From the NCBI GenBank assembly GCA_031261425.1, contig JAISJR010000052.1:1-64000 (forward strand): a stretch of 64,000 nt of DNA, written 5' to 3'. The translations under genes and the position numbers were made by a program. This stretch comes from Planctomycetota bacterium (GTDB lineage: Bacteria > Planctomycetota > SZUA-567). The stretch's first letter is position 1, and each line of letters starts with the position of its first letter. Below the pieces are notes generated by a model. That model searched no databases and was not told where the DNA came from. It worked only from the letters and a program-made list of their open reading frames with translations. This document shows positions 1 to 7,081 of this stretch, piece by piece.

Positions 1-230
1 GGGTAAAGAAATCGCCCATAAATTTTATGCGCCCTGTAAAAGGGCAGTGCAAAAAATTCCATTGCCCTTACAGGGCGCCGGCGTTTTCCGGCGACGCCAA
101 CCCAGCCCGCCGGAAAATCAAAGAGCCGATTTTCCTCTGGGCTGGGCTGTTACGCCTTGCCGCTTCGCGGCGACTTTGGAAACAATCCTATTCCGCAATC
201 AATCATTTGTAATTTTTAATTCGTAATTGA
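1..230. repeat. Composite palindromic intergenic repeat
   Basis: No gene is visible here. The stretch holds GC-rich inverted segments (GCCCTGTAAAAGGGC; CCCAGCCCGCCGGAAAATC paired with GATTTTCCTCTGGGCTGGG at about 101-150) and ends with a half arm of AATTAAA-type heptamers at about 208-229. Closely similar copies lie at about 12850-13060 and 15960-16215, so this is a dispersed family. The 5' end may be cut by the window edge. Confidence 0.75.
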
Positions 231-1565
231 TTACGCTTTCACCACCGTCGCTTTGACGCCTTTGACGCCCGCCATCGCGTTGCGCGTGTCGATGATGATT
301 TTGGCGTTTTTGCCGACCAACTCGTAATCGACGCCGCTGTGCGCCGTCGCGATAATCACCGCGTCGTATTTCGCCACGCTCGCCGCCGTGCAGGGCGACG
401 ACGACAGCGTGAAATCATACTGCCGCGTCTTTTTCAGTTTCGGAATAAACGGGTCGTGATAGTCAACTTTCGCGTCTTGTTTTTTCAGCAAATCCAGCAA
501 TTTCCAACTCGGACTTTCGCGGTCGTCGTCCACGTCTTTTTTGTAGGCGAAGCCGAGGATTAAAATTTTACTGCCGCTGACGCTCTTTTTGACTTTGTTC
601 AACGCGCCCGCCAAGCGCCCGACCACATACTCCGGCATCGCGCGGTTGATTTCGCCGGACAATTCGATGAAGCGCGTGGCGCAGTCGTATTCGCGCGCTT
701 TCCACGTCAAATAAAACGGGTCGATCGGAATGCAGTGTCCGCCCAAGCCGGGACCGGGATAAAACGGCGTGAAGCCGAACGGCTTGGTGCGGGCGGCGTC
801 GATGACTTCCCACACGTCGAGTCCCATTTTGTCGAAGACGATTTTCAACTCGTTGACCAGCGCGATGTTGACGCCGCGGAAAATGTTTTCCAACAATTTC
901 GTCGCTTCGGCGACTTCCGGCGACGACACAAAAACCAAATTCGGCGTTACTCGCCGATACAACTCGCCGGCGATTTCCGCGCAGTCCTTGGTCAAGCCGC
1001 CGATGACTTTCGGCGTGTTGGCGAGCGAGTGTTCGGGATTGCCGGGGTCTTCGCGCTCCGGCGAAAACGCCATAAAAAAGTCCTTGCCGACTTTCAGGTC
1101 GGGGCGTTTTTCCAACAACGCCGGCAAAACCACCTCGCGCGTCGTGCCGGGATACGTCGTGCTTTCCAGCACAATCAACTGCCCGCGCCGCACGGCTTCC
1201 GCGACCAGCGCGACCGTGCTTTTGATGTATTGCAGGTCCGGTTCGAGATGCTCGGTCAGCGGCGTCGGCACGCAAATAACCACCAAATCCGCGGCGTGCA
1301 GACGGGTGAAATCGGAAGTGGCGCTACAATTTTTCCGGTCGGTGATTTCGCGGATTTGCGCAGCGGGCAGGTGTTTGATGTAGGACTTGCCGGCGTTAAT
1401 CGCATCGACTTTGTCGTTGTCGATGTCGAAACCGGTTACCGGCAAACCGGCTTTGGCAAAGGCAATCGCCAGCGGCAGACCGACATACCCCAAACCGATG
1501 ACGCCGACGCGCGCGCGATTAGAACTGATTTTTTTCAGTAAATCGGCGCCAATAGAACTGTTCAT
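231..1565 (-). CDS. wbpA: UDP-N-acetylglucosamine/UDP-glucose 6-dehydrogenase family (WbpA/TviB-like)
   Basis: NAD-dependent nucleotide-sugar 6-dehydrogenase, probably making a UDP-hexuronic acid for surface polysaccharide. A Rossmann motif GLGYVGLPLA lies at residues 24-33. The catalytic-cysteine motif GLGGHCIPIDPFYL, typical of the WbpA/TviB branch, lies at about 260-275, and a C-terminal UDP-binding domain follows. I chose the ATG at 1565 because AGAAAGGG lies just upstream; the longer reading from 1598 lacks a ribosome-binding site and adds residues the family does not have. About 444 residues is usual for the family. The substrate (GlcNAc versus glucose or ManNAc) cannot be fixed from sequence alone. 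It is the last gene of a minus-strand cluster, and no polysaccharide genes are adjacent. Confidence 0.85.
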   Translation of the reverse strand: MNSSIGADLLKKISSNRARVGVIGLGYVGLPLAIAFAKAGLPVTGFDIDNDKVDAINAGKSYIKHLPAAQIREITDRKNCSATSDFTRLHAADLVVICVPTPLTEHLEPDLQYIKSTVALVAEAVRRGQLIVLESTTYPGTTREVVLPALLEKRPDLKVGKDFFMAFSPEREDPGNPEHSLANTPKVIGGLTKDCAEIAGELYRRVTPNLVFVSSPEVAEATKLLENIFRGVNIALVNELKIVFDKMGLDVWEVIDAARTKPFGFTPFYPGPGLGGHCIPIDPFYLTWKAREYDCATRFIELSGEINRAMPEYVVGRLAGALNKVKKSVSGSKILILGFAYKKDVDDDRESPSWKLLDLLKKQDAKVDYHDPFIPKLKKTRQYDFTLSSSPCTAASVAKYDAVIIATAHSGVDYELVGKNAKIIIDTRNAMAGVKGVKATVVKA

Positions 1566-1620
1566 AAATATCCCTTTCTGCGGTTCAAGAAACACCATCG
1601 ACGCAATTCTTGCGCCGTTT

Positions 1621-1944
1621 TTACGTCAAAGAAGGTTCGTATTTTTCGCGCCATTGCGGAACGGTCGCGTCAATCCACACGGCGGCGTAACGGGAATTTT
1701 GCCACAGCGGAAAATCCTCCCATTCATTTTCTATTTGCGCCAACGGTCGCGGCGGCGGCAACAATTCGCCGCGGTCGCGCGCGTCTTCCCAATGACCGGC
1801 AAGCGCTTCTTCGGCATTGCGCAACGCCTCGTCATAAGTGTCGCCGCACGAAATACACCCCGGCAAATCGGGAAACACCACCCCCAAAACATCGCCGGGA
1901 ATTTCTTTTTCCAATTCGACCAACGCGAGATATTTTTTTGCCAT
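1621..1944 (-). CDS. hicB: HicB-family antitoxin
   Basis: Antitoxin of a type II toxin-antitoxin pair. The N-terminal half (residues 4-55) has the partial RNase H-like HicB fold signature: a hydrophobic beta strand, then FPDLPGCISCGDTYDEALRNAEEAL. The C-terminal part (about 60-107) is Trp-rich and has no obvious helix-turn-helix. It starts 2 bases after the hicA stop, so the two are co-transcribed in the usual hicA-hicB order. HicB normally neutralises HicA and represses the operon. Confidence 0.85.
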   Translation of the reverse strand: MAKKYLALVELEKEIPGDVLGVVFPDLPGCISCGDTYDEALRNAEEALAGHWEDARDRGELLPPPRPLAQIENEWEDFPLWQNSRYAAVWIDATVPQWREKYEPSLT

Positions 1945-1946
1945 TT

Positions 1947-2150
1947 TTATGCACCGCCTTTCAATCCCGCTTGTCGCAAAACGCTGTTCGCCGTTTTCGG
2001 GCTAATCGTTCCGGTATGCATCGGGACAGTTACCGTTCCGGTTTTAAGCGGATGATGATATTGAAAATGCGAACCGCATGTTCGCGCCAAAAACCAACCG
2101 TCTGTTTTCAACATTCGCGTCAACTCGGCGGCGGTATAACGTTTCGGCAT
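1947..2150 (-). CDS. hicA: HicA-family mRNA interferase toxin
   Basis: Small (67 residues) double-stranded-RNA-binding-fold toxin that cleaves mRNA. The catalytic histidine is His28 in the motif GSHFQYHHP, preceded by the usual lysine- and Trp-containing helix (MLKTDGWF). Length and motif match the HicA family. It lies 9 bases downstream of the TPR gene and immediately upstream of hicB, so it may be read through from the TPR promoter. I see no separate promoter. Confidence 0.87.
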   Translation of the reverse strand: MPKRYTAAELTRMLKTDGWFLARTCGSHFQYHHPLKTGTVTVPMHTGTISPKTANSVLRQAGLKGGA

Positions 2151-2159
2151 TTTTTCACC

Positions 2160-3104
2160 CTAATTTTTCGGCAGTTTCGCCAACGCCGCGGCGGCGATTT
2201 CCGCGTTGGGCGAGGCGTCGCCGTCAAGGTTGCCGACGATTTTCAGATACGCGGTCAGATACTCGCGGGCGCGGTCGGCGTCGTCGGCGCGTAGCGGCAA
2301 CCCCTCCGGCGGCGTGGCGTAATACATCCCCAAATTGAAAAACGGGTCGGGCAATTTCGTCCCGTTCAGCGACGAAAATTCGGTCGCTTTTTCCCAGTCC
2401 GCCAACGCCTTTTTACTGTTGATTTCCCAATTGTCGCGGTCCACCAAATACGCCGGACTGCTGTAAATCAGCGCGCGCAGGTTATACGCTTCGGCGCTTT
2501 TGGCGCTAATCAACAGCACTTCGTCGAGGGTCGCCAGCGCCTCGCCGTAACGCCGGCATTTCGCGAAAATTTCGGCTTTCAACAACCGCAACGATTCGCT
2601 TTGCGGCGAAATCGCCAAGCCCGTCGCCAGCGCGTCCAACGCGGGTTTCAGTTCTTCCGGCGGCGGCGAAAAACCGTCGGCGTCGGCGAGATTTAAGCGA
2701 TAGCGCGTTTGCAGTTCGCCGAAGCGGGCGAGCGCCAAACCGTAAGCCGCCTCGGAAATGCGGGGCTTGAAATAGTCGATGCCGTCGCGTTTTTGGGTCT
2801 TTTCGTTGTCGGCAAAAATCCGCGCCGGCAGGACGCGCCGCCGCGAATTTATCGGCAGTTCGCGCCACTTCTCGTTGGCGGCGACATCGTTCGCCTGCGC
2901 CGTTTTCAGGGCTTCGACAAAACCGGCTTCGGCGCGGCGGTATTCGCCTTGCAGATAAAATTTCGCCGCGTCTTCGAGTTGCGTCAACAACGGTTTTTCC
3001 GCGGCGAGCAACCACCCCTGATAATCAGGACGGCGAAAATAAAAAACGCCCGCGCCCACCCCCGTGAGCAGCAAGAATATCACCCAATATCGCTTTTTAC
3101 CCAT
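2160..3104 (-). CDS. Membrane-anchored tetratricopeptide-repeat protein, function unknown
   Basis: Protein of about 314 residues. Residues 1-22 form an N-terminal membrane anchor (short basic start, then about 16 hydrophobic residues). The rest is helical, with TPR-like segments at about 40-65 (FYLQGEYRRAEAGFVEAL), 170-235 and 270-300, suggesting a periplasmic or cytoplasmic scaffold. The ATG at 3104 is preferred: AAAGGA lies 5 bases upstream and the anchor starts there, whereas the longer reading to 3173 adds a charged stretch with no ribosome-binding site. hicA follows after 9 bases. I cannot assign a specific role. Confidence 0.7.
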   Translation of the reverse strand: MGKKRYWVIFLLLTGVGAGVFYFRRPDYQGWLLAAEKPLLTQLEDAAKFYLQGEYRRAEAGFVEALKTAQANDVAANEKWRELPINSRRRVLPARIFADNEKTQKRDGIDYFKPRISEAAYGLALARFGELQTRYRLNLADADGFSPPPEELKPALDALATGLAISPQSESLRLLKAEIFAKCRRYGEALATLDEVLLISAKSAEAYNLRALIYSSPAYLVDRDNWEINSKKALADWEKATEFSSLNGTKLPDPFFNLGMYYATPPEGLPLRADDADRAREYLTAYLKIVGNLDGDASPNAEIAAAALAKLPKN

Positions 3105-3415
3105 CGTGATTCCTTTGGCGCTCACGCCCGACGCGAAAACGCGGGATTTTATTTTGCCGGCGGCAATAGTCAAAGGGACTCAGTCCCGACGCACTCCCGA
3201 CGCGAATTTTATCCGCATCGCCGCCCGCTTGACTTGCCGCGCCGTTTTCTTAAATTGACGCCGTTTTGCCGTGGCGGGGGCGCTCTTCCGACTGCGGTTT
3301 TGGCGGCGCTCGCGCCGCCGTCGCGCGAGCGGAAATTTCGCTTCGCCGCCTAAACGAGCGCGCAACACGACATTCCGGCATTTTTTCAATGCACACGTCT
3401 GTGGCGCACTCCGTA

Positions 3416-3590
3416 ACACAATTAAAAATTACGAATTAAAAATTAAAAAATGGTGGAGTTTGATTTATTTATCTCCGCTAAAAGCCCCCGCAGGGGCGAA
3501 ATGATGAATAACCGGCGGTGGAGCGCGTGTTTTTTACGCGCGTAACCGCCGGAAAGCGTCGCCACCGACCAAAATTCTTAATTTTTAATT
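3416..3590. repeat. AATTAAA heptamer element enclosing a GC-rich palindrome
   Basis: Left arm AATTAAAAATTACGAATT-type heptamers at 3420-3450 and right arm CTTAATTTTTAATTG at about 3577-3591. The middle contains GGAGTTTGATTT and a palindrome built on ACCGGCGGTGGAGCG/CGCGTAACCGCCGG. The latter is related to the repeats at 17930-18205. The rest of the 3105-3611 gap shows no convincing gene. Confidence 0.65.
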
Positions 3591-3611
3591 GTTCTTGCGG
3601 AGGGAGAAGCC

Positions 3612-4307
3612 ATTAACACTAACACCGGCAGTAAAAGCAAAAAGACGCGCCTGAATTTAGAAATTCGCGGCGCGAAAGAAGTGCGGTTGGTCGATGAAGA
3701 CGGCGCGATGGTCGGGATTGTCCCGTTTGAGCAGGCGCTCGCGCGCGCCCGCAAAGCCGAACTTGACCTGTGCGAAATATCGCCCACCGCCAAGCCGCCC
3801 GTGTGCCGCATTATGGACTACGGCAAGCACCTCTATCAGCAAAAAAAGAAAGAACACGAAGCCGAGCGCAAACGCCAGACCCAAGAGCAAAAACAATTGC
3901 GCCTGCGGAGTTTTCGCATTGATAAACACGACCTCGAAATCAAGGTCAAACAAACGCGGCAGTTCATCGAAAACGGCGACCAAGTGCTGTTCACCTTGCA
4001 ATTTCGCGCCCGCGAAAACGACCGCCCGGAAATGGGGCGCGACGTGTTGCTCGGCATCGCCAAAGCCGTCGCCGACGTGGCGCAAATTTCGTCGAAGCCG
4101 AACAAAGAAGGCAAGCGGATGACGATGTTGCTGACGCCGGTGCCGAATATCGCCGCCGTCGTCGCCAAACTCCGCGCCGAACGCGAACGCCTCGCCAAAG
4201 AAAAAGGAATCACGCTTGAACCGGAAATCCTGCCCGAAGACGACAGCAACGCGCCGGACGACGATGAGGACGATAATGACGCCGATTCTAACGTGAAAAC
4301 AGAGTAG
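3612..4307 (+). CDS. infC: Translation initiation factor IF-3, with an AUU start codon
   Basis: IF-3 binds the 30S subunit, keeps 50S off and proofreads the initiation codon. The reading frame extends upstream of the first GTG (3681) through NLEIRGAKEVRLVDEDG, the conserved IF-3 N-terminus, so that GTG cannot be the start. An ATT at 3612 follows a strong GGAGGGAG about 7 bases upstream, giving 231 residues. AUU initiation is the known basis of infC autoregulation in other bacteria. The N domain covers about 1-95 and the C domain 105-195. The last 25 residues are an acidic tail rich in Asp, longer than usual. It is first in the infC-rpmI-rplT operon. Confidence 0.93.
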   Translation: MNTNTGSKSKKTRLNLEIRGAKEVRLVDEDGAMVGIVPFEQALARARKAELDLCEISPTAKPPVCRIMDYGKHLYQQKKKEHEAERKRQTQEQKQLRLRSFRIDKHDLEIKVKQTRQFIENGDQVLFTLQFRARENDRPEMGRDVLLGIAKAVADVAQISSKPNKEGKRMTMLLTPVPNIAAVVAKLRAERERLAKEKGITLEPEILPEDDSNAPDDDEDDNDADSNVKTE

Positions 4308-4320
4308 TTTGATAATTTTT

Positions 4321-4440
4321 TAATTACAAATTAAAAATTACAAATTAAAAATTTTGGAGGAGTTCGGTTAGAAAATTCGCTTCGCGTAATTTTTAAGACC
4401 AATCCTCCATTCGTAATTTTTAATTTCTAATTTGTAATTG
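4321..4440. repeat. AATTAAA/AATTACA heptamer-armed element
   Basis: Between infC and rpmI. The left arm is four AATTAMA units; a second inverted pair GGAGGAGT/ATCCTCC follows; the core holds TTCGCTTCGCG; the right arm repeats the complement (AATTTTTAATTTCTAATTTG). It can fold into a long hairpin between two co-transcribed genes. Confidence 0.75.
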
Positions 4441-4465
4441 CTCTTTCTTTTAACGGGAGATAAAA

Positions 4466-4660
4466 ATGGGAAAGCAGAAACCTTGTAAAGCGTTGGTGCG
4501 GCGGGTGCGCGTTACGAAAAACGGCAAAGTCGTCGCCAAACCGTGCGGCTCGGTGCACCGCCGCGCCGTCAAAAGTCCGAAGCGCCGGCGTCAACTCCGC
4601 CGCGTCCACGTCCTCGACAACAACGCCGCGAAAATCATCAAGAAAATGTTGGTGCTGTAA
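4466..4660 (+). CDS. rpmI: 50S ribosomal protein L35
   Basis: Basic 64-residue protein ending KIIKKMLVL, with the L35 arrangement of Lys/Arg-rich central segment (AVKSPKRRRQLRRVHVL). Preceded by GGGAGATAAAA. L35 sits in the large subunit near the 5S/23S interface. It lies between infC and rplT as in most bacteria, but a heptamer element separates it from each neighbour. Confidence 0.93.
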   Translation: MGKQKPCKALVRRVRVTKNGKVVAKPCGSVHRRAVKSPKRRRQLRRVHVLDNNAAKIIKKMLVL

Positions 4661-4676
4661 GTCGATTAGCCATATG

Positions 4677-4765
4677 ACAATTAAAAATTAACCATTTTAG
4701 CCCTTGTTAATTTGTCATCAAACTCCGCAATTGTTAAGTGTAAATTGTTAATTTTTAATTCTTAA
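4677..4765. repeat. AATTAAA/AATTAAC heptamer-armed element
   Basis: Between rpmI and rplT. Short left arm (CAATTAAAAATTAACC), core with ATCAAACTCC, right arm GTAAATTGTTAATTTTTAATTC. It is more degenerate than the copy upstream of rpmI. Confidence 0.65.
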
Positions 4766-4780
4766 AATGAGGAGATAAAA

Positions 4781-5137
4781 ATGTCCCGTTCGACCTACGG
4801 CGTCGCTCGCCATCATAAGAAAAAACGTTTGTTCAAACGCGCCAAAGGAATGATTGGCGGGCGGAGCAAACTCTACCGCGTCGCCAAACACTCGGTCTTG
4901 AAAGCCGAACGGTTCGCCACTCGCGACCGCCGCGCGCGCAAGGGCGAATTTCGCCGGTTGTGGATTACCCGCATCAGCGCCGCGTTGCTTGACCATAACC
5001 TTAATTACAGCCGCTTCATCGACGGTCTGAAAAAAGCCGCCATCACGCTCGACCGCAAAGTCCTCTCGGAATTGGCAATCAGCAATCCGGCGGAATTTGG
5101 ACAAGTCGTCGAACAAGCCAAAGCCGCGTTGAAGTAA
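4781..5137 (+). CDS. rplT: 50S ribosomal protein L20
   Basis: 118 residues, the family length. The N-terminal basic helix (HHKKKRLFKRAKGMIGGRSKLY) that enters 23S rRNA and the globular part with LWITRISAA are both clear. AGGAGATAAAA precedes the ATG. In other bacteria L20 represses rpmI-rplT translation; no specific operator could be recognised here. Last gene of the infC operon. Confidence 0.95.
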   Translation: MSRSTYGVARHHKKKRLFKRAKGMIGGRSKLYRVAKHSVLKAERFATRDRRARKGEFRRLWITRISAALLDHNLNYSRFIDGLKKAAITLDRKVLSELAISNPAEFGQVVEQAKAALK

Positions 5138-5139
5138 AA

Positions 5140-5248
5140 CAGTTGGCAGTGGACAGCGGTCAGTTAGCAGTCCGCTTGCGGACTTGAAAATAAAACTCCA
5201 CAACTGTCCACTGTTCACTGCTCACTGCCCACTGCTCACTGTAAATTC
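5140..5248. repeat. CAGTGRN heptamer-armed element
   Basis: Left arm GGCAGTGGACAGCGGTCAGTTAGCAG, core CCGCTTGCGG followed by AAAATAAAACTCC, right arm ACTGTCCACTGTTCACTGCTCACTG and onward. The core is the same type as in elements that have AATTAAC or GAGAGTT arms. Confidence 0.78.
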
Positions 5249-5265
5249 TAAAAAAGGAAAAAACT

Positions 5266-5652
5266 ATGCGACGCATTTTTGGTTGGTTGGCGGTGTGCTT
5301 GGTCATCGCCGGTTGCGCGAGTTCGTCCGGCGGCGGCGGGGCGGTCGCGGACGGCGCCGTGGATTTGGCGTCGCGGTTTCCGTCCGGCGTAACGGTGATT
5401 TATTTTCATTCCACTTCTTGCGAGTCGTGCAAATATCAAGACCGGCACAACCCGGAAATCACGCCGGACTTAAACGCGCTCAACGTCGGCTTCGTCAAAA
5501 TCGCGCCCAACAACGCGACGATAAAAAAATACGGCATTCGCCGTTACCCGACGCTGATGGTGTTGCGCGACGGACGCGAAACGCAACGTTTCACCGGCGT
5601 AACCTACCGCGAAGACCTACTGCCCGCCGTGCGTAGCGCGCTCGGACAATGA
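5266..5652 (+). CDS. Thioredoxin-fold lipoprotein
   Basis: 128 residues. Residues 1-17 are a lipoprotein signal with lipobox LVIAGC, so Cys17 is probably lipidated. A glycine-rich linker follows. The thioredoxin-like domain is at about 38-126, with the active-site pair CESC in FHSTSCESCKYQ and the cis-proline motif RRYPTLMVL. It probably acts as a periplasmic thiol-disulfide protein; whether it reduces or oxidises cannot be told. AAAGGAAAAAAC precedes the ATG. It lies downstream of rplT but is separated by a repeat element. Confidence 0.8.
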   Translation: MRRIFGWLAVCLVIAGCASSSGGGGAVADGAVDLASRFPSGVTVIYFHSTSCESCKYQDRHNPEITPDLNALNVGFVKIAPNNATIKKYGIRRYPTLMVLRDGRETQRFTGVTYREDLLPAVRSALGQ

Positions 5653-5681
5653 GTGAAAAGTCGAAAGTTGAGTGGTTGCTC

Positions 5682-5820
5682 TATTCAATTGCCACGCGCT
5701 TTAGCGCGTGGTCAGCGTCCCTTTAAACAATGGGCTTTAGCCCAAGCATTCGGCGAAAGCCGATGGAAGGAGACCGTATTTTTTATTTTGGGCTAAAGCC
5801 CGTTTTAAAAAAAGAGGAAC
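5682..5820. repeat. GC-rich palindromic intergenic repeats
   Basis: Two nested inverted pairs: CACGCGCTTTAGCGCGTG at about 5694-5711, and GGGCTTTAGCCC at about 5731 matched by GGGCTAAAGCCC at about 5789. I see no gene in this gap between the lipoprotein and sppA. Confidence 0.6.
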
Positions 5821-5826
5821 GCCCAA

Positions 5827-6798
5827 ATGTCCGACCTTCCCAAAAACGCGCCCGCCGGCTGTCTGTGGGGAATTTTCCGTCACGCGCTTATCGCGGTCGT
5901 GGCGCTGTGCGGCTTGTTATTGTTGTTGACGCTGATTTTCGCGGTGGGCATCGGCAAATTCGGCGGCGACTCGACCGGCGATAAATTAAGCGAAAAAATT
6001 ATCGTCGCCGGCGCCGCGACCGAGCGCGTCGCGCTGATTGCGCTAAACGGCGTCATCGGCGGTTGGGGCAACGACGCCGTGGGCGACGGCGTCGCGCACG
6101 CGCTCGCGAAAAAACTTCGCGCCGCCGCCGAGGACGCGACGGTGAAAGTCGTGTTGTTGGAAGTCGATTCGCCGGGCGGCGGCTTGACGGCGAGCGACGG
6201 CTTGCATCACGAAATTTTGCGACTGAAAGAAGCGGGCAAAACGGTGGTCGCGGCGGTCGGCGATATGGCGGCGAGCGGCGGCTATTACGTGATTGCGCCC
6301 GCCGATTTTATTTTCGCGCAACCGACCGCTTTAATCGGCTCGTTCGGCGTGATTATGGAACATTTTGAATTGGGCGAATTGCTGAAAAAAATCGGCGTCA
6401 AAGTCGAGCCGATTAAAAGCGCCGACAATAAAGACCTCGGCAGTATTTTTCGCGAAATGACGCCGGCGGAAAAAGCGCGGTTGGAAAAAATCGTCGGCGC
6501 GTATCACCAGCGGTTCGTCGAAATTATCGCCGACGGACGGAAACTGCCGCGCGAAAAAGTCGCGGCGTTGGCGACCGGCGAAATTTTCACCGCCGCCGAA
6601 GCCGTCAAAAACGGACTCGCCGACCGCCTCGGTTACCACGACGACGCGCTGACCTACGCCGCTCATCTCGCCGGCAAAAATCCGCAGGTCTTCGCCTACG
6701 AGGACGCCTTCAATTGGCAACGGTTGGCGGAAGCGCTGTCCGGCAAAACGGCGCTCGGCGATTTCCTCGCCGCCGGACCGAAATTGTGGTTGAAATGA
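5827..6798 (+). CDS. sppA: Signal peptide peptidase SppA, S49 family (short form)
   Basis: 323-residue membrane-bound serine protease that degrades signal-peptide remnants and misfolded membrane proteins. One transmembrane segment at about 18-42 anchors a ClpP-like domain at 60-290. Nucleophile Ser150 in DMAASGGYY and general base Lys202 in NKDLGS have the 52-residue spacing of the Bacillus enzyme. Another conserved element is SPGGGLTASDG near 118-128. GAGGAACGCCCAA precedes the ATG. It is the single-domain type, half the size of E. coli SppA. Confidence 0.9.
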   Translation: MSDLPKNAPAGCLWGIFRHALIAVVALCGLLLLLTLIFAVGIGKFGGDSTGDKLSEKIIVAGAATERVALIALNGVIGGWGNDAVGDGVAHALAKKLRAAAEDATVKVVLLEVDSPGGGLTASDGLHHEILRLKEAGKTVVAAVGDMAASGGYYVIAPADFIFAQPTALIGSFGVIMEHFELGELLKKIGVKVEPIKSADNKDLGSIFREMTPAEKARLEKIVGAYHQRFVEIIADGRKLPREKVAALATGEIFTAAEAVKNGLADRLGYHDDALTYAAHLAGKNPQVFAYEDAFNWQRLAEALSGKTALGDFLAAGPKLWLK

Positions 6799-7081
6799 AG
6801 TGGGCTGTGAGCAGTGAGCAGTGGACAGTTTTCGGCGGCAATTTATTGCCGCCGATTGCAATGCGCGAAGCGCGGCAAATTAAATTCCCCTCTACGGAGG
6901 GGTGGCAGTCCGGCGCGGTTTGCCGGACTGACGGGGTGGTTGCCGAAACAGGGACAACGCGAAATACCACCCCGTCATCGCGACATAGAACCGTCGCGAT
7001 GCCACCCCTCCGTAGAGGGGAATTTTATAACGCCGCGCTTCGCGCTCATTCTCTCAACTCTAAACTCTCAACTCTCAAAAA
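6799..7081. repeat. Nested repeat: CAGTGRN/GAGAGTT heptamers flanking a 140-bp palindrome
   Basis: CAGTGAG-type heptamers at 6805-6831, then a hairpin around GGCGGCAATTTATTGCCGCC, then a long palindrome at about 6883-7024 whose ends are CCCCTCTACGGAGGGGTGGC and its complement. GAGAGTT-type heptamers (CTCTCAACTCTAAACTCTC) follow at about 7051-7078. The long palindrome recurs at 40499-40650. No gene is present; sppA and the flagellin gene converge here. Confidence 0.75.

Noticed and set aside
735-1541. Long plus-strand open frames of up to 268 codons opposite the sugar dehydrogenase
   Set aside because: They are antisense shadows produced by GC-rich codon bias; the minus-strand product has full family motifs.
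6883-7024. Long palindrome as an insertion sequence
   Set aside because: No transposase frame inside and no target duplication visible; about 140 bases only.
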